From NCBI RefSeq assembly GCF_004405125.1, contig NZ_SORX01000006.1:62001-126000 (forward strand): 64,000 nucleotides of DNA. The letters run 5' to 3'. The DNA is from Jeotgalibacillus salarius (GTDB taxonomy: Bacteria; Bacillota; Bacilli; Bacillales; Jeotgalibacillaceae). A program made the translations under genes and the position numbers. The notes under the pieces are model-generated. The model did no database searches and was not told the origin of the DNA. It worked only from the letters and a program-made list of their open reading frames with translations. Below are positions 17,986 to 25,997 of this stretch, one piece after another (the first letter of the stretch is position 1; each line of letters begins with the position of its first letter).

Positions 17986-18270
17986 GTGCGCCGTAAAAAA
18001 AGATACAAATGGCTTAAATTTTGTGTACTTCCGGGTTATCGCTGGTGCGGACCGGGATGCAGCGGACCAGGAGACCCAATAAATAAAACTGATGCCGCGT
18101 GCAAAGCCCATGATGAATGTTATAGAGATACGGGAAATCGTTGCGCCTGCGACAAAGAATTTATTAAAAAACTTTCCTCCCTGCAATCACCCCGCTCAAA
18201 AGAAGGTCGTCATGCATGGCTGATCCTTCAATACTTCAGACTTCAGCGAATTTTCACCTGCTTGTTTTGA
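17986..18270 (+). CDS. Small phospholipase A2-like protein
   Basis: A 94-residue basic protein. Residues about 15-45 read YRWCGPGCSGPGD, then a 12-residue gap, then CKAHDECYRD. This fits the PLA2 calcium loop (CGPG..G.G.P) plus the active-site HD pair (HDxCY) as seen in small bacterial and parvoviral PLA2 domains. Four cysteines before and after could form two disulfides, but no signal peptide is seen; the N-terminus is RRKKRYKW. The GTG at 17986 is favoured because AGGAGGTGAT lies 9 bases upstream; the TTG at 17980 is too close. Enzyme activity is untested; it may act in the spore, in lysis or as a toxin. Confidence 0.65.
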   Translation: MRRKKRYKWLKFCVLPGYRWCGPGCSGPGDPINKTDAACKAHDECYRDTGNRCACDKEFIKKLSSLQSPRSKEGRHAWLILQYFRLQRIFTCLF

Positions 18271-18491
18271 ACATCGTATATGTCCCTGTGCTGAACACAA
18301 CTCCCTCATAATATAGTCGCATGATATAAGCGAGTGAGATTTTGTAAGTGTTATAGCAGACACAGGGTATATTTCTTTAATTTCATTACGATATATTCCA
18401 TCCTCTATCCTTTTTCTACCAACAATAGTTAAAATCTCAAAAACTTGGTTATACTACTCTTACAAATCATCTGCGAATTGGAGGAGTTAGA

Positions 18492-19298
18492 ATGAAGATC
18501 ACTGCGGTTATGATGACACTAGCTATTATTTTTTCCTTTGCAGGGTTTGTGGCTGAAGCTGAAGAGAGTACAAGTATATATAAAGTACGTTCAGGTGATA
18601 CATTATGGAGTATTGCGACTGAACATCATACAGATGTCAATACGCTTAAGACGCTTAACCACCTTCCCTCAAATGTAATTATTACAAATCAAGTACTGAA
18701 GGTACCGGCAACTTCAAATGGAGATATTCCGGAAACGGTTAGAGGCAGCATTTATACAGTAAAATCCGGTGATACTTTAGCTTCAATTGCCAGAAAACAT
18801 GAAACGACAGTTGCTGAGCTGATGGAAACGAATCATCTTTCCGGGAATTTAATTTTGCCGGGACAACAATTAAGTGTCAGTTTTGATGTTAATGCTCCCG
18901 CTGCTATAGATACATATTCTATTAGTAACTCATCGCGGGTACAAAATGTGATTGATATTGCGATGATACAGCTTGGGATCCCTTACGTATGGGGCGGATC
19001 TGCTCCTGATGGATTTGATTGCAGCGGATTCGTCTATTATGTATTCAGAGAAGCTGGCTTAGTGATCAGTCGTACGAATGCAGAAGATCAACACGCGCGT
19101 TCCTATGCCGTCAACTCTCCGGAGCCTGGAGACTTAGTTTTCTTTGAAAACACCTATAAAACTGGCATTTCCCATGTAGGAATCTACATTGGAAACGATC
19201 AGTTTATCCATGCAAACGATGGTGATGGCGTACAAATCACCAGTTTAGGAAACTCATATTGGCAAGAGAAGTTTGAAGGGTTCAGGCGGTTGAGGTAG
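18492..19298 (+). CDS. LysM and NlpC/P60 cell-wall endopeptidase
   Basis: A secreted D,L-endopeptidase of the LytE/CwlS type (268 residues). It has a signal peptide (1-22, cut after AEAEE region), two LysM peptidoglycan-binding repeats (YKVRSGDTLWSIATEHH and YTVKSGDTLASIARKHE), and an NlpC/P60 domain from about 155. The catalytic Cys is in DGFDCSGFVYYVF, the His in GISHVGIYIG, and the third residue in FIHANDGDGV. It cleaves the stem-peptide bond between D-Glu and diaminopimelate and should act in cell separation or wall growth. The ribosome site is GGAGGAG. Confidence 0.92.
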   Translation: MKITAVMMTLAIIFSFAGFVAEAEESTSIYKVRSGDTLWSIATEHHTDVNTLKTLNHLPSNVIITNQVLKVPATSNGDIPETVRGSIYTVKSGDTLASIARKHETTVAELMETNHLSGNLILPGQQLSVSFDVNAPAAIDTYSISNSSRVQNVIDIAMIQLGIPYVWGGSAPDGFDCSGFVYYVFREAGLVISRTNAEDQHARSYAVNSPEPGDLVFFENTYKTGISHVGIYIGNDQFIHANDGDGVQITSLGNSYWQEKFEGFRRLR

Positions 19299-19532
19299 AC
19301 ACGTGCCTGTCCCGGTTCTGCCATTGGTGACTGACTAAGGAATCACATTGCGTGGAATTGTTTGTGACTCAGGGAGCAATTCGAAGCAGTAATGTGTTAG
19401 AACGAATACGAATGGGTATATGCCCCTTATGCTCACTTCTTTACATTTCGATAAAAGTTATAAGGGTTTGAAACTCCCCTGCTTAATTATCAGATTTGTA
19501 ACTAGCAATTAATCTAAGGAGTTCACAATCTT

Positions 19533-20519
19533 ATGACATGGTTATATATCAGTATTTTTATTATTTCTGCGATCATATCTGCTTATTCTGCGATTCATTT
19601 GTCCAGACATGCGGATACGATTAGTAAACAAACGAAGCTCGGTGGATTCTTAGCTGGAACGCTTCTTCTTGCTGTCGCCACATCTTTACCTGAATTAACG
19701 ACGACAGTTTCAGCAAGTGTGATCGGGAACGCCGATATTGCAGTAGGTAATGGCCTGGGAAGTATCATATTTAACACACTCGTTTTGTTTGTATTGGATA
19801 TTTACTTCCGAAAGAAACGCCTGTTTCTCAGTGCCTCCCATACTCATGTCTATACGGGTATGATTGCTCTCCTGTTGTGTGTAGTCACGGCAATCGGCTT
19901 AATCACTAGTTTTAATATTTCATTATTCAATATTGGTCTGACAAGTTTGATCGTCACCCTGATCTATGTATTTGGCATGTGGTTTATTTCTAAAACACAG
20001 GAAGAACCAGAGCCATCTGAAGAAATCCCTCCAACGAAGCTCTCAGATAATCCGTCTATTCGTCACGCGGTAAAAAGGTTTGTCATATACGCCATCGCTA
20101 TTTTTATTTTCGGAAGTGCTCTTTCTCTCTCCGGTGATGCGATATCACAAAGTACCGGCATCAGCGCAACGGTCGTAGGAAGCGTTCTGGTTGCTCTGGC
20201 TACATCACTTCCAGATGCGATGGGCGTATTCATGGCTTTAAGACTGGGCAATGTTAATATGGCAATCGGTGCAATCCTCGGCAGTAACGTGTTCAATATA
20301 TTAGTGATTGCGATTGGGGATGTATTTTACTTCGAGGGAAGTATTTGGAGAGACACCAGCAATGAATTAATTTATATTTCAATCGTTGGTTTCCTGTTAA
20401 CTGTTTTAGTGATGGTAATTGTGAAAAGAGACCATACACGTAACAATTTCACTTATCTTCTGCCTTCTTTACTGGCAATTGCTTCGTATCTGATCGTAAT
20501 TGGCGTTGTATTGTTTTAA
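19533..20519 (+). CDS. Sodium/calcium exchanger family membrane protein
   Basis: A 328-residue CaCA-superfamily antiporter with about ten helices. The two alpha repeats are clear: ATSLPELTTTVSASVIGNADIAVGNGLGSIIFN and ALATSLPDAMGVFMALRLGNVNMAIGAILGSNVFN, containing the ion-binding Glu and Asp in the (P-E/D) positions. It should exchange calcium, or another cation, for sodium or protons. The spacing region, with charged residues EEPEPSEEIPP, is the cytosolic loop between the halves. The length is normal for YrbG-like bacterial members. Confidence 0.9.
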   Translation: MTWLYISIFIISAIISAYSAIHLSRHADTISKQTKLGGFLAGTLLLAVATSLPELTTTVSASVIGNADIAVGNGLGSIIFNTLVLFVLDIYFRKKRLFLSASHTHVYTGMIALLLCVVTAIGLITSFNISLFNIGLTSLIVTLIYVFGMWFISKTQEEPEPSEEIPPTKLSDNPSIRHAVKRFVIYAIAIFIFGSALSLSGDAISQSTGISATVVGSVLVALATSLPDAMGVFMALRLGNVNMAIGAILGSNVFNILVIAIGDVFYFEGSIWRDTSNELIYISIVGFLLTVLVMVIVKRDHTRNNFTYLLPSLLAIASYLIVIGVVLF

Positions 20520-20527
20520 TTAATAAA

Positions 20528-20598
20528 AAAATCTCCCTGTCCTGCGTAAACGATTGACCTGTAAAGGTTCGGTTGTTTACAGAACAGGGAGACTTTTT
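20528..20598. terminator. Bidirectional terminator
   Basis: The arms TCTCCCTGTcCTG and ACAGGGAGA close a 71-base structure with an inner AACGATTGACC.../...GGTTCGGTTGTTT dyad. A T run follows on the plus strand and an A run precedes it, so it serves both the exchanger gene and the convergent oxidoreductase gene. Confidence 0.75.
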
Positions 20599-20610
20599 CA
20601 TTCTAAATGT

Positions 20611-21645
20611 TTAAGGCAGTAATAAAATCTTACCAAGCTTCCCCTTACTTTTAAAATAAACCTGGGCTTCTTTCGCTTCTTCTAAAGGAAAGCTCTTGTC
20701 AATGACTGGCTTTATTTTCTCTTCTGATATCGCCTGAAGCATGTCTTTGAACTCTGATCTTGTACCAAGCACTGAGCCATACATCGTAATATGTTTCAGA
20801 TACAAAGTTCTGAAATCAAGATTAGTTTTTTGACCGCCTGCAGATCCGGAAGTACAGAACTTCCCGCCTTTCTTTAACACCTGAAGAGATGTCTCAAATA
20901 AAGCATCTCCCACCACATCTAAAACCGAGTCAACCGGGCCACCATTTACTTTTAAAATGTCCTCAGGAAGATGATCAGATTGATAAGATAAAACATGCGT
21001 TGCGCCTAAATCCTTCATTTTTTCCTCATCTTTTAAATCACCAACAATGGCAATCACCTTAGCGCCAAATACTTTAGAGGCAATTTGAACGTTCAGGGAT
21101 CCAACTCCGCCATTTGCACCTGTTACCATCACAGTCTCACCAGGTTGAACCTGAATTTGTTTGACCATGTGCCATGCCGTTAAACCACTCACTGAAAAAA
21201 CGGCGCTTTCAGGATAAGTGTCAAGAGGCATGTCATAACAGAGCTCAGCTGGCCAAACTACATATTCAGCATAACCCCCGTCGTATTCTGATCCTATGAA
21301 GGACATATCCTCAGAGATATGTTCAGTCCCCTCTTCTCCACTTGAAGTAAACGGAAATAGTACCACACTTTTTCCGACCATCGATTTGTCTACCTGGTCA
21401 CCAACACTAACAATATCTCCAGTTATATCTGATCCAGGTGTACGGGGAAACTGCACACCTTCCGGACGCCAGCCCGATTTAGAGCCTGTTCCATATGCGC
21501 CCTCTCTCATCCAGATTTCTGTATTGTTAATCGCGCATGCCTTTACTTTTACAAGCACTTCATTTTCTTTAGGTTCCGGCCTGGGAATGTCCACTAACTT
21601 TAACTGATCAACATCTCCGTATCCTGTTACTTGTACCGCTCTCAT
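20611..21645 (-). CDS. Zinc-type alcohol dehydrogenase / quinone oxidoreductase
   Basis: A 344-residue medium-chain dehydrogenase/reductase. N-terminal GroES-like domain (about 1-135), then the Rossmann fold with VMVTGANGGVGSLNVQIASKVFGAKVIAIVG and GATHVLSYQ. The structural zinc-binding Cys cluster is absent, so it is probably the NADPH:quinone reductase or enoyl reductase subgroup rather than a true alcohol dehydrogenase. The start is ATG 21645 after AAAGGAGATG. No operon partner. Confidence 0.87.
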   Translation of the reverse strand: MRAVQVTGYGDVDQLKLVDIPRPEPKENEVLVKVKACAINNTEIWMREGAYGTGSKSGWRPEGVQFPRTPGSDITGDIVSVGDQVDKSMVGKSVVLFPFTSSGEEGTEHISEDMSFIGSEYDGGYAEYVVWPAELCYDMPLDTYPESAVFSVSGLTAWHMVKQIQVQPGETVMVTGANGGVGSLNVQIASKVFGAKVIAIVGDLKDEEKMKDLGATHVLSYQSDHLPEDILKVNGGPVDSVLDVVGDALFETSLQVLKKGGKFCTSGSAGGQKTNLDFRTLYLKHITMYGSVLGTRSEFKDMLQAISEEKIKPVIDKSFPLEEAKEAQVYFKSKGKLGKILLLP

Positions 21646-21914
21646 ACAATCATCTCCTTTCCGGAATTTACACTCTGTTGGTGCCTGGTCAATTTTTGAT
21701 AGGACTCTATCTATTCTTATTTATAACTTGATAAACGAACAGGCAAGCTCACTAAACAAATGACTAGTTGTCATCTTCTTGCTGTATATTGTAACTTTGT
21801 TTCCTGAACATAGTCTAGTGAGTGCTATTAATAGGAATTCAATTGACTAGAGCAACGCATTTTATTAAATGTCTACAGTAAAACCCCTATAAAAAAAGAA
21901 TCATTCCTATTTAC

Positions 21915-21935
21915 AAATCGTAATGATTACGATAT
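21915..21935 (+). promoter_or_regulatory. Zur box upstream of adcA
   Basis: AAATCGTAATGATTACGATAT, in two halves ATCGTAAT/ATTACGAT around a central G, is a near-perfect match to the Bacillus Zur operator (AAATCGTAATNATTACGATTT). It lies 34 bases before the adcA start codon, so zinc repression of adcA is expected. The upstream stretch 21646-21914 contains no other gene that I can see. Confidence 0.88.
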
Positions 21936-21968
21936 AGTTCTCTTTGTACTTTTAAAAGGAGGAGAACT

Positions 21969-23516
21969 ATGAATAGAAAATGGTTTATGTCATTAAGTTT
22001 ATTAAGTGCCCTGGCACTTGCTGCGTGTGGAAATAGTGAGAATTCAGCTTCATCTACTGATTCTTCAGTTTCCCTTACAATCTATACTACGGTCTATCCA
22101 TTACAGTTTTTCGCAGAACGTATTGCCGGCGATGAAGCAGAGGTAAACTCAATTCTTCCACCCGGTTCCGATTCACATACATATGAGCCCACCTCCAAGG
22201 ATGTGATTGAAATTGCTGAAGCAGATGCTTTTATCATGAACGGAGCCGGTCTTGAAGGTTACGCTGACAGTATCGCTGAAGCTATTGATACCGAAGATGT
22301 AAAAATTGTAGAAGCTGCTGATGGCATTGCATTAAATAAAAGTTCACATGATCACGAGCATGGAGATGATCATGGCCACGACCACGACCACGGAGACAAT
22401 GACCCACACATATGGCTTGATCCAACCCTTTCGATTGAAATGGCTGAGAATATAAAAGATATACTGATAGAAATGAAACCGGAAGACGAAGGTTTATTTA
22501 GCGAAAATTTCGAAGCACTAAGAGAGGATCTTGAAGCACTCGACCATGAATTCTCAACTGGATTTGAATCATCATCCGGCAATCATTTTATTGTCTCACA
22601 TGCTGCTTATGGTTACTGGGAAGAAGCTTATGGTATTCATCAAATTGCAGTTTCCGGATTAAGTCCAACACAGGAGCCGTCTCAGAAGGAACTGCAGACA
22701 TTAGTTGAAACCGCTGATGAATATGGATTGCGGCACGTATTTTTCGAACAGAACATAACAACTAAAATCGCCGAAGTCGTCAGAGATGAAATTGGTGCAC
22801 AAACACTCAGACTGCATAACCTCTCAGTTCTGACAGATGATGACATTGCAAATGATGAGGATTATTTCACATTGATGAGAAGAAATCTTGAGCAATTGAA
22901 TATTGCACTCTCTGCTTCACCCTCTGTGGAAGCTGAAAATCATGATCATGATCACAGTCACGAACACGATGAAGAAGCCCAAAAGATTTACGATGGATAT
23001 TTTGAAGATGGTCAAATCAAAGACCGCACACTTTCTGACTGGGAAGGCGACTGGCAGTCAGTCTATCCTTATCTTCAGGACGGCACTCTTGATGAAGTAT
23101 TTGAACATAAAGCCGAAGATGGCAAAAAAACGAATGAAGAATACAAAAATTATTACACAGAAGGTTATGTGACTGATATAGATCGTATGATCATTGAGGA
23201 CGATACTTTCACTTTTTATGAAGATGGCGAACAGTCTTCCGGCGTATACGTATATGACGGCTACGAAGTGTTAACGTATGAAGCAGGAAATCGCGGCGTG
23301 CGTTATATTCTTAAGCTTGTAGATGAACTAGAAGGAGCAATGCCTGGTTACATTCAATTCAGCGACCACAGCATCTCACCAACTGATTCTCACCATTTCC
23401 ACCTGTACTGGGGAGATGATCGTGAAGCTTTGCTTGAGGAAGTCGTAAACTGGCCAACTTATTATCCGTCTGAAATGAGTGGAGAAGAGATTGCTCATGA
23501 GATGATGGCCCATTAA
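21969..23516 (+). CDS. adcA: Zinc-binding lipoprotein AdcA (ZnuA-ZinT fusion)
   Basis: Solute-binding lipoprotein that captures zinc for an ABC importer (515 residues). The lipobox is LALAAC with Cys20. The ZnuA domain (about 35-305) has zinc ligands in SDSHTYEP, HIWLDP, SHAAYGYW and FFEQN and a His/Asp-rich loop (about 118-140, HDHEHGDDHGHDHDHGDNDPH). A second His-rich linker (HDHDHSHEHDEE, about 325) leads into a full ZinT domain (about 340-515, YDGYFEDGQIKDRTLSDWEGDWQSVYPYL ... SDHSISPTDSHHFHLYWG). This two-domain design is that of AdcA of streptococci. The permease and ATPase are not adjacent, so they must lie elsewhere. The Zur box controls it. Confidence 0.93.
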   Translation: MNRKWFMSLSLLSALALAACGNSENSASSTDSSVSLTIYTTVYPLQFFAERIAGDEAEVNSILPPGSDSHTYEPTSKDVIEIAEADAFIMNGAGLEGYADSIAEAIDTEDVKIVEAADGIALNKSSHDHEHGDDHGHDHDHGDNDPHIWLDPTLSIEMAENIKDILIEMKPEDEGLFSENFEALREDLEALDHEFSTGFESSSGNHFIVSHAAYGYWEEAYGIHQIAVSGLSPTQEPSQKELQTLVETADEYGLRHVFFEQNITTKIAEVVRDEIGAQTLRLHNLSVLTDDDIANDEDYFTLMRRNLEQLNIALSASPSVEAENHDHDHSHEHDEEAQKIYDGYFEDGQIKDRTLSDWEGDWQSVYPYLQDGTLDEVFEHKAEDGKKTNEEYKNYYTEGYVTDIDRMIIEDDTFTFYEDGEQSSGVYVYDGYEVLTYEAGNRGVRYILKLVDELEGAMPGYIQFSDHSISPTDSHHFHLYWGDDREALLEEVVNWPTYYPSEMSGEEIAHEMMAH

Positions 23517-23522
23517 TCAATA

Positions 23523-23567
23523 TGCAAAAGCGGCACCTGATTGAATATAGGTGCCGCTTTTATCATT
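23523..23567. terminator. Terminator of adcA
   Basis: AAAAGCGGCACCT...AGGTGCCGCTTTT, a 13-bp stem with a loop of 14 bases shortly after the adcA stop. The A and T tracts suit termination from both sides. Confidence 0.88.
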
Positions 23568-23578
23568 TAATCAAACAA

Positions 23579-24028
23579 TCAATCAAACCAAAGAAACCTG
23601 CCATCACCTGATACAGCCGTATAATAACTCAGCACAACAACCTCTTCTTTGCCGTCCCACCTGATTTCTATATCCAGCTGATCTGACACAGGATGATCCA
23701 TATTTACGTTTGCTTGAATGACTTCTTCTATTGCATTTTTATCCAAAGCCAGAACATCCTCTTCTGCTTGCTGAAATGAAACACGTTCACTGATATCGGA
23801 CCCAGTCACAGAAATCTCAGCCTCAATGTCAGGCAGTTCACCATGAAAAGTAATCAGCAGCTTATCTTCAGGACGGTTTCCTTCATGATGTGCAATATAT
23901 TCAAGCTGAACCTCCCAGCTCTCACTTTCACCCTGGAAGATGAAAACCGTATAATGATCAGGGTCGCCGAACGTACAGCCGCTCAACAGTAACGTATAAA
24001 ACAATGCAAATACGAATACTTTTCTCAT
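23579..24028 (-). CDS. Small lipoprotein of unknown function
   Basis: A 149-residue protein with a lipobox (LLLSGC, Cys18). The mature part is beta-rich with YTVFIFQGESESWEVQLEYIAHHEG, and EIRWDGKEEVVVLSYY near the end, similar to other bacillus immunoglobulin-like lipoproteins. It is not recognised. It lies next to a small membrane protein in the same direction and could be co-transcribed. Confidence 0.65.
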   Translation of the reverse strand: MRKVFVFALFYTLLLSGCTFGDPDHYTVFIFQGESESWEVQLEYIAHHEGNRPEDKLLITFHGELPDIEAEISVTGSDISERVSFQQAEEDVLALDKNAIEEVIQANVNMDHPVSDQLDIEIRWDGKEEVVVLSYYTAVSGDGRFLWFD

Positions 24029-24060
24029 CTCATCACCACTTCACTTTCACATGCACTCAG

Positions 24061-24285
24061 TCAGATCAAAAACCAAACAACGCCCCCACTTACTAACATC
24101 GCAAGCCCAACTGCAGGCCTGAAAAATTGAAGAATATAGGCTGCAATCATGTACACAATGGCAAACCATTTCAGATGATAAGCAGGGTAAATCGTTTCAG
24201 CTATGTATCCCATCATGGTTGAAAATGACAAGAATAAGATCAGAAAAGGCATCAGGATTCTAATCACTATTTTCGCTATGTACAA
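24061..24285 (-). CDS. Small membrane protein (two to three helices)
   Basis: About 74 residues, nearly all hydrophobic, with helices around 10-30, 40-58 and 60-76. I placed the start at the TTG at 24285 because GGAGGAGG lies 6 bases before it; the ATG at 24300 (79 residues) would put that sequence inside the gene. Function unknown. It precedes the lipoprotein gene by 32 bases, probably one transcript. Confidence 0.55.
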   Translation of the reverse strand: MYIAKIVIRILMPFLILFLSFSTMMGYIAETIYPAYHLKWFAIVYMIAAYILQFFRPAVGLAMLVSGGVVWFLI

Positions 24286-24353
24286 TAAAACCTCCTCCAT
24301 CCATAAACTTCTTTTGACAGTCCATCAATATGAAAAATGAAATCGATCAATCA

Positions 24354-24497
24354 TTACCCACTTGAGTGTCGCTTCAGCTCATTCAAAAGTCGTATGATCT
24401 CTTCATTTTGCCGGTTATTCTCTTTTAAGTATTTTTCAATATTAATAGAACTGATAAACAATATGATTACAATCGCTATAAGTGCAAATAAGTACAT
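24354..24497 (-). CDS. Small one-helix membrane protein (47 aa)
   Basis: Too short for most ORF lists. ATG 24497 with AGGAG 6-10 bases upstream. The protein starts MYLFALIAIVIILFISSINI, a membrane helix, followed by EKYLKENNRQNEEIIRLLNELKRHSSG, a charged amphipathic coiled coil. This design (helix plus EKxLKxxNxQNExIIxLLxEL) is common in small Bacilli proteins of unknown function. Confidence 0.65.
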   Translation of the reverse strand: MYLFALIAIVIILFISSINIEKYLKENNRQNEEIIRLLNELKRHSSG

Positions 24498-24614
24498 GAA
24501 CTTCTCCTTTGTTACGTTTTTACATATATTACAAAATTATATTTGTTTTCTTCAATACGTTTCAAGACTGGCATAAGTTTCAAAAAGGTGAGAGGTTTTT
24601 TCATCTCTCACCTT

Positions 24615-25352
24615 TTACCATCTATCATACATTCCTTCAGGCAACCCCGGACTTTCTACAATCTCCACACTGCCATCTGCAAGATTCACTTTAAGCGCAT
24701 CATACTCAAAAATCTCATGAAACCCATCCGGGACAGTCGTTCCTTCACTGACAGTAGCCATCGGAATAAACGTCACTGATTCTGCAAGTGGGCTTAAATC
24801 ATGTAATGTGGCTGTCCAGTGAAGATCCTCTCTCGTTCCTTCTCCATAAGCAGTTCCGCTATTATAAGGTACTTCATATTCGTTTCCAAGGTTATCAATC
24901 GCAAACAGCTCCGCTTCCACAGCCATCATTTCCGTTAAAAACTCTGGATCCACAATCTGCTGGTAAGCAATATCAACCTGATTACCCATAAGTGATACTT
25001 CTGTAAAATGTATCTTCACAAATTCCTCATTTACTTCTTCATCCAGTGAATATACTGCCTCTTTAGGCCTACTAAGCTCTCCAGCTCCGGACCCTGTTGT
25101 GAAATCTGATTCTGTAAAAGGTAAATATGATATCATCTGCTGGCCTGCAGGCGTTGTAAACAACAGTGTACCGCTCAATCCCAGTACAAGTACCGCGGCT
25201 GAAAGTTGTTTTACATGCTCTCTGCTCCCTCTTTTTTTCCTTACTGTATGATTGAAAACAGACTGATCAATAATCATGTCTAAACGATCTTCTGGTAACG
25301 GAATGGATCCCATTGCAGATTTAATTGAATCTCTTTCCAGCGTCATCTTCAT
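24615..25352 (-). CDS. Membrane anti-sigma-type protein, DUF4179-like
   Basis: A 245-residue single-pass protein with an N-terminal cytosolic segment (1-50), one helix (about 53-68) and an extracellular beta-rich part (VKIHFTEVSLMGNQVDIAYQQIVDPE). It is encoded after an ECF sigma factor and overlaps its end by 32 bases; most such pairs encode a sigma factor and its membrane-bound anti-sigma factor. I infer that it holds the sigma factor inactive until an envelope signal. The typical zinc HxxxCxxC anti-sigma motif is absent. Confidence 0.75.
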   Translation of the reverse strand: MKMTLERDSIKSAMGSIPLPEDRLDMIIDQSVFNHTVRKKRGSREHVKQLSAAVLVLGLSGTLLFTTPAGQQMISYLPFTESDFTTGSGAGELSRPKEAVYSLDEEVNEEFVKIHFTEVSLMGNQVDIAYQQIVDPEFLTEMMAVEAELFAIDNLGNEYEVPYNSGTAYGEGTREDLHWTATLHDLSPLAESVTFIPMATVSEGTTVPDGFHEIFEYDALKVNLADGSVEIVESPGLPEGMYDRW

Positions 25353-25869
25353 ACACTCCTTTTAATTGAGTTTTCAGCTGTGATAACCCTCTGTGAATAT
25401 TGGTTTTAACCGTGCCAAGCGGACAATTCAGGACATTCGCAATATCCTGTACCGACAAATCTTTGTAAAAGCGGAGGATCAGCACGGTTTTATATTTATC
25501 AGGCAGCGCTTCAAGTGCTTCCTTCACATCCAGACCATGAACGACTTCTCCTGAAAAATCCTGTGCACCTGACTGTCTGATTAACTCGGTCAGATGAATC
25601 AGTTTTTTCCCTTTTCGTTTTAATGACAACGCCTCATTAATACAGATCCTGGTCAGCCAGGTGGAGAAAAATTCGGGGCGTTTAAGCTGATGAATAGATT
25701 CGATACATTTCAAAACAGTCTGCTGAAAGACTTCAACTGCTTCATCTTCATTTCTCACATATGTGTAAGCCATCCGGTACAGTTTTGGCTTTTCGATATG
25801 TAATAACTCCTGCAGCGCAAAACGGTCACCTTCAATTGCGCGCCTCACTGTTTCAAGATTTTGCTCCAA
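25321..25869 (-). CDS. ECF-type RNA polymerase sigma factor
   Basis: A 182-residue sigma-70 family ECF protein. Region 2 is in LYRMAYTYVRNEDEAVEVFQQTVLKCIESIHQLKRPEFFSTWLTRI, and region 4 in ALPDKYKTVLILRFYKDLSVQDIANVLNCPLGTVKTNIHRGLSQLK. I start at the TTG at 25869, which has AAAGGAG 9 bases upstream, instead of the TTG at 25878, which would touch the site. The upstream DNA has an ECF-like -35 (TGAAAC), suggesting autoregulation. The regulon is unknown. Confidence 0.85.
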   Translation of the reverse strand: MEQNLETVRRAIEGDRFALQELLHIEKPKLYRMAYTYVRNEDEAVEVFQQTVLKCIESIHQLKRPEFFSTWLTRICINEALSLKRKGKKLIHLTELIRQSGAQDFSGEVVHGLDVKEALEALPDKYKTVLILRFYKDLSVQDIANVLNCPLGTVKTNIHRGLSQLKTQLKGVYEDDAGKRFN

Positions 25870-25896
25870 CAGGATCAACTCCTTTGTCTATTAGAG

Positions 25897-25920
25897 TCAC
25901 AGGGAGTGGAAAACGTTTCA
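25897..25920 (-). promoter_or_regulatory. Possible ECF autoregulatory promoter
   Basis: TGAAACGTTTTCC on the minus strand (complement of 25908-25920) matches the -35 consensus of SigW/SigX-type ECF promoters. A -10 candidate lies about 16 bases further at the CTAATAG region before the sigma gene. Only the -35 is convincing. Confidence 0.4.
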
Positions 25921-25957
25921 AAAAGTAGACCCGGGTCTGTCCCGCCTCTACCTTTCC

Positions 25958-25988
25958 ACAAAAAAAGAGACGCAAAAACCGCGTCTCA
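25958..25988 (-). terminator. Terminator of the PBP gene
   Basis: GAGACGC-ggtttttGCGTCTC with a following run of seven Ts on the minus strand, directly after the PBP stop. Confidence 0.88.
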
Positions 25989-25997
25989 ATGTCTTAT

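Noticed and set aside
25919..25965. Additional member of the CTGTCCC double-dyad family, also 19300-19320 and 38380-38415
   Set aside because: They share only pieces (GTCTGTCCCGCC, GTGCCTGTCCC); no double palindrome.
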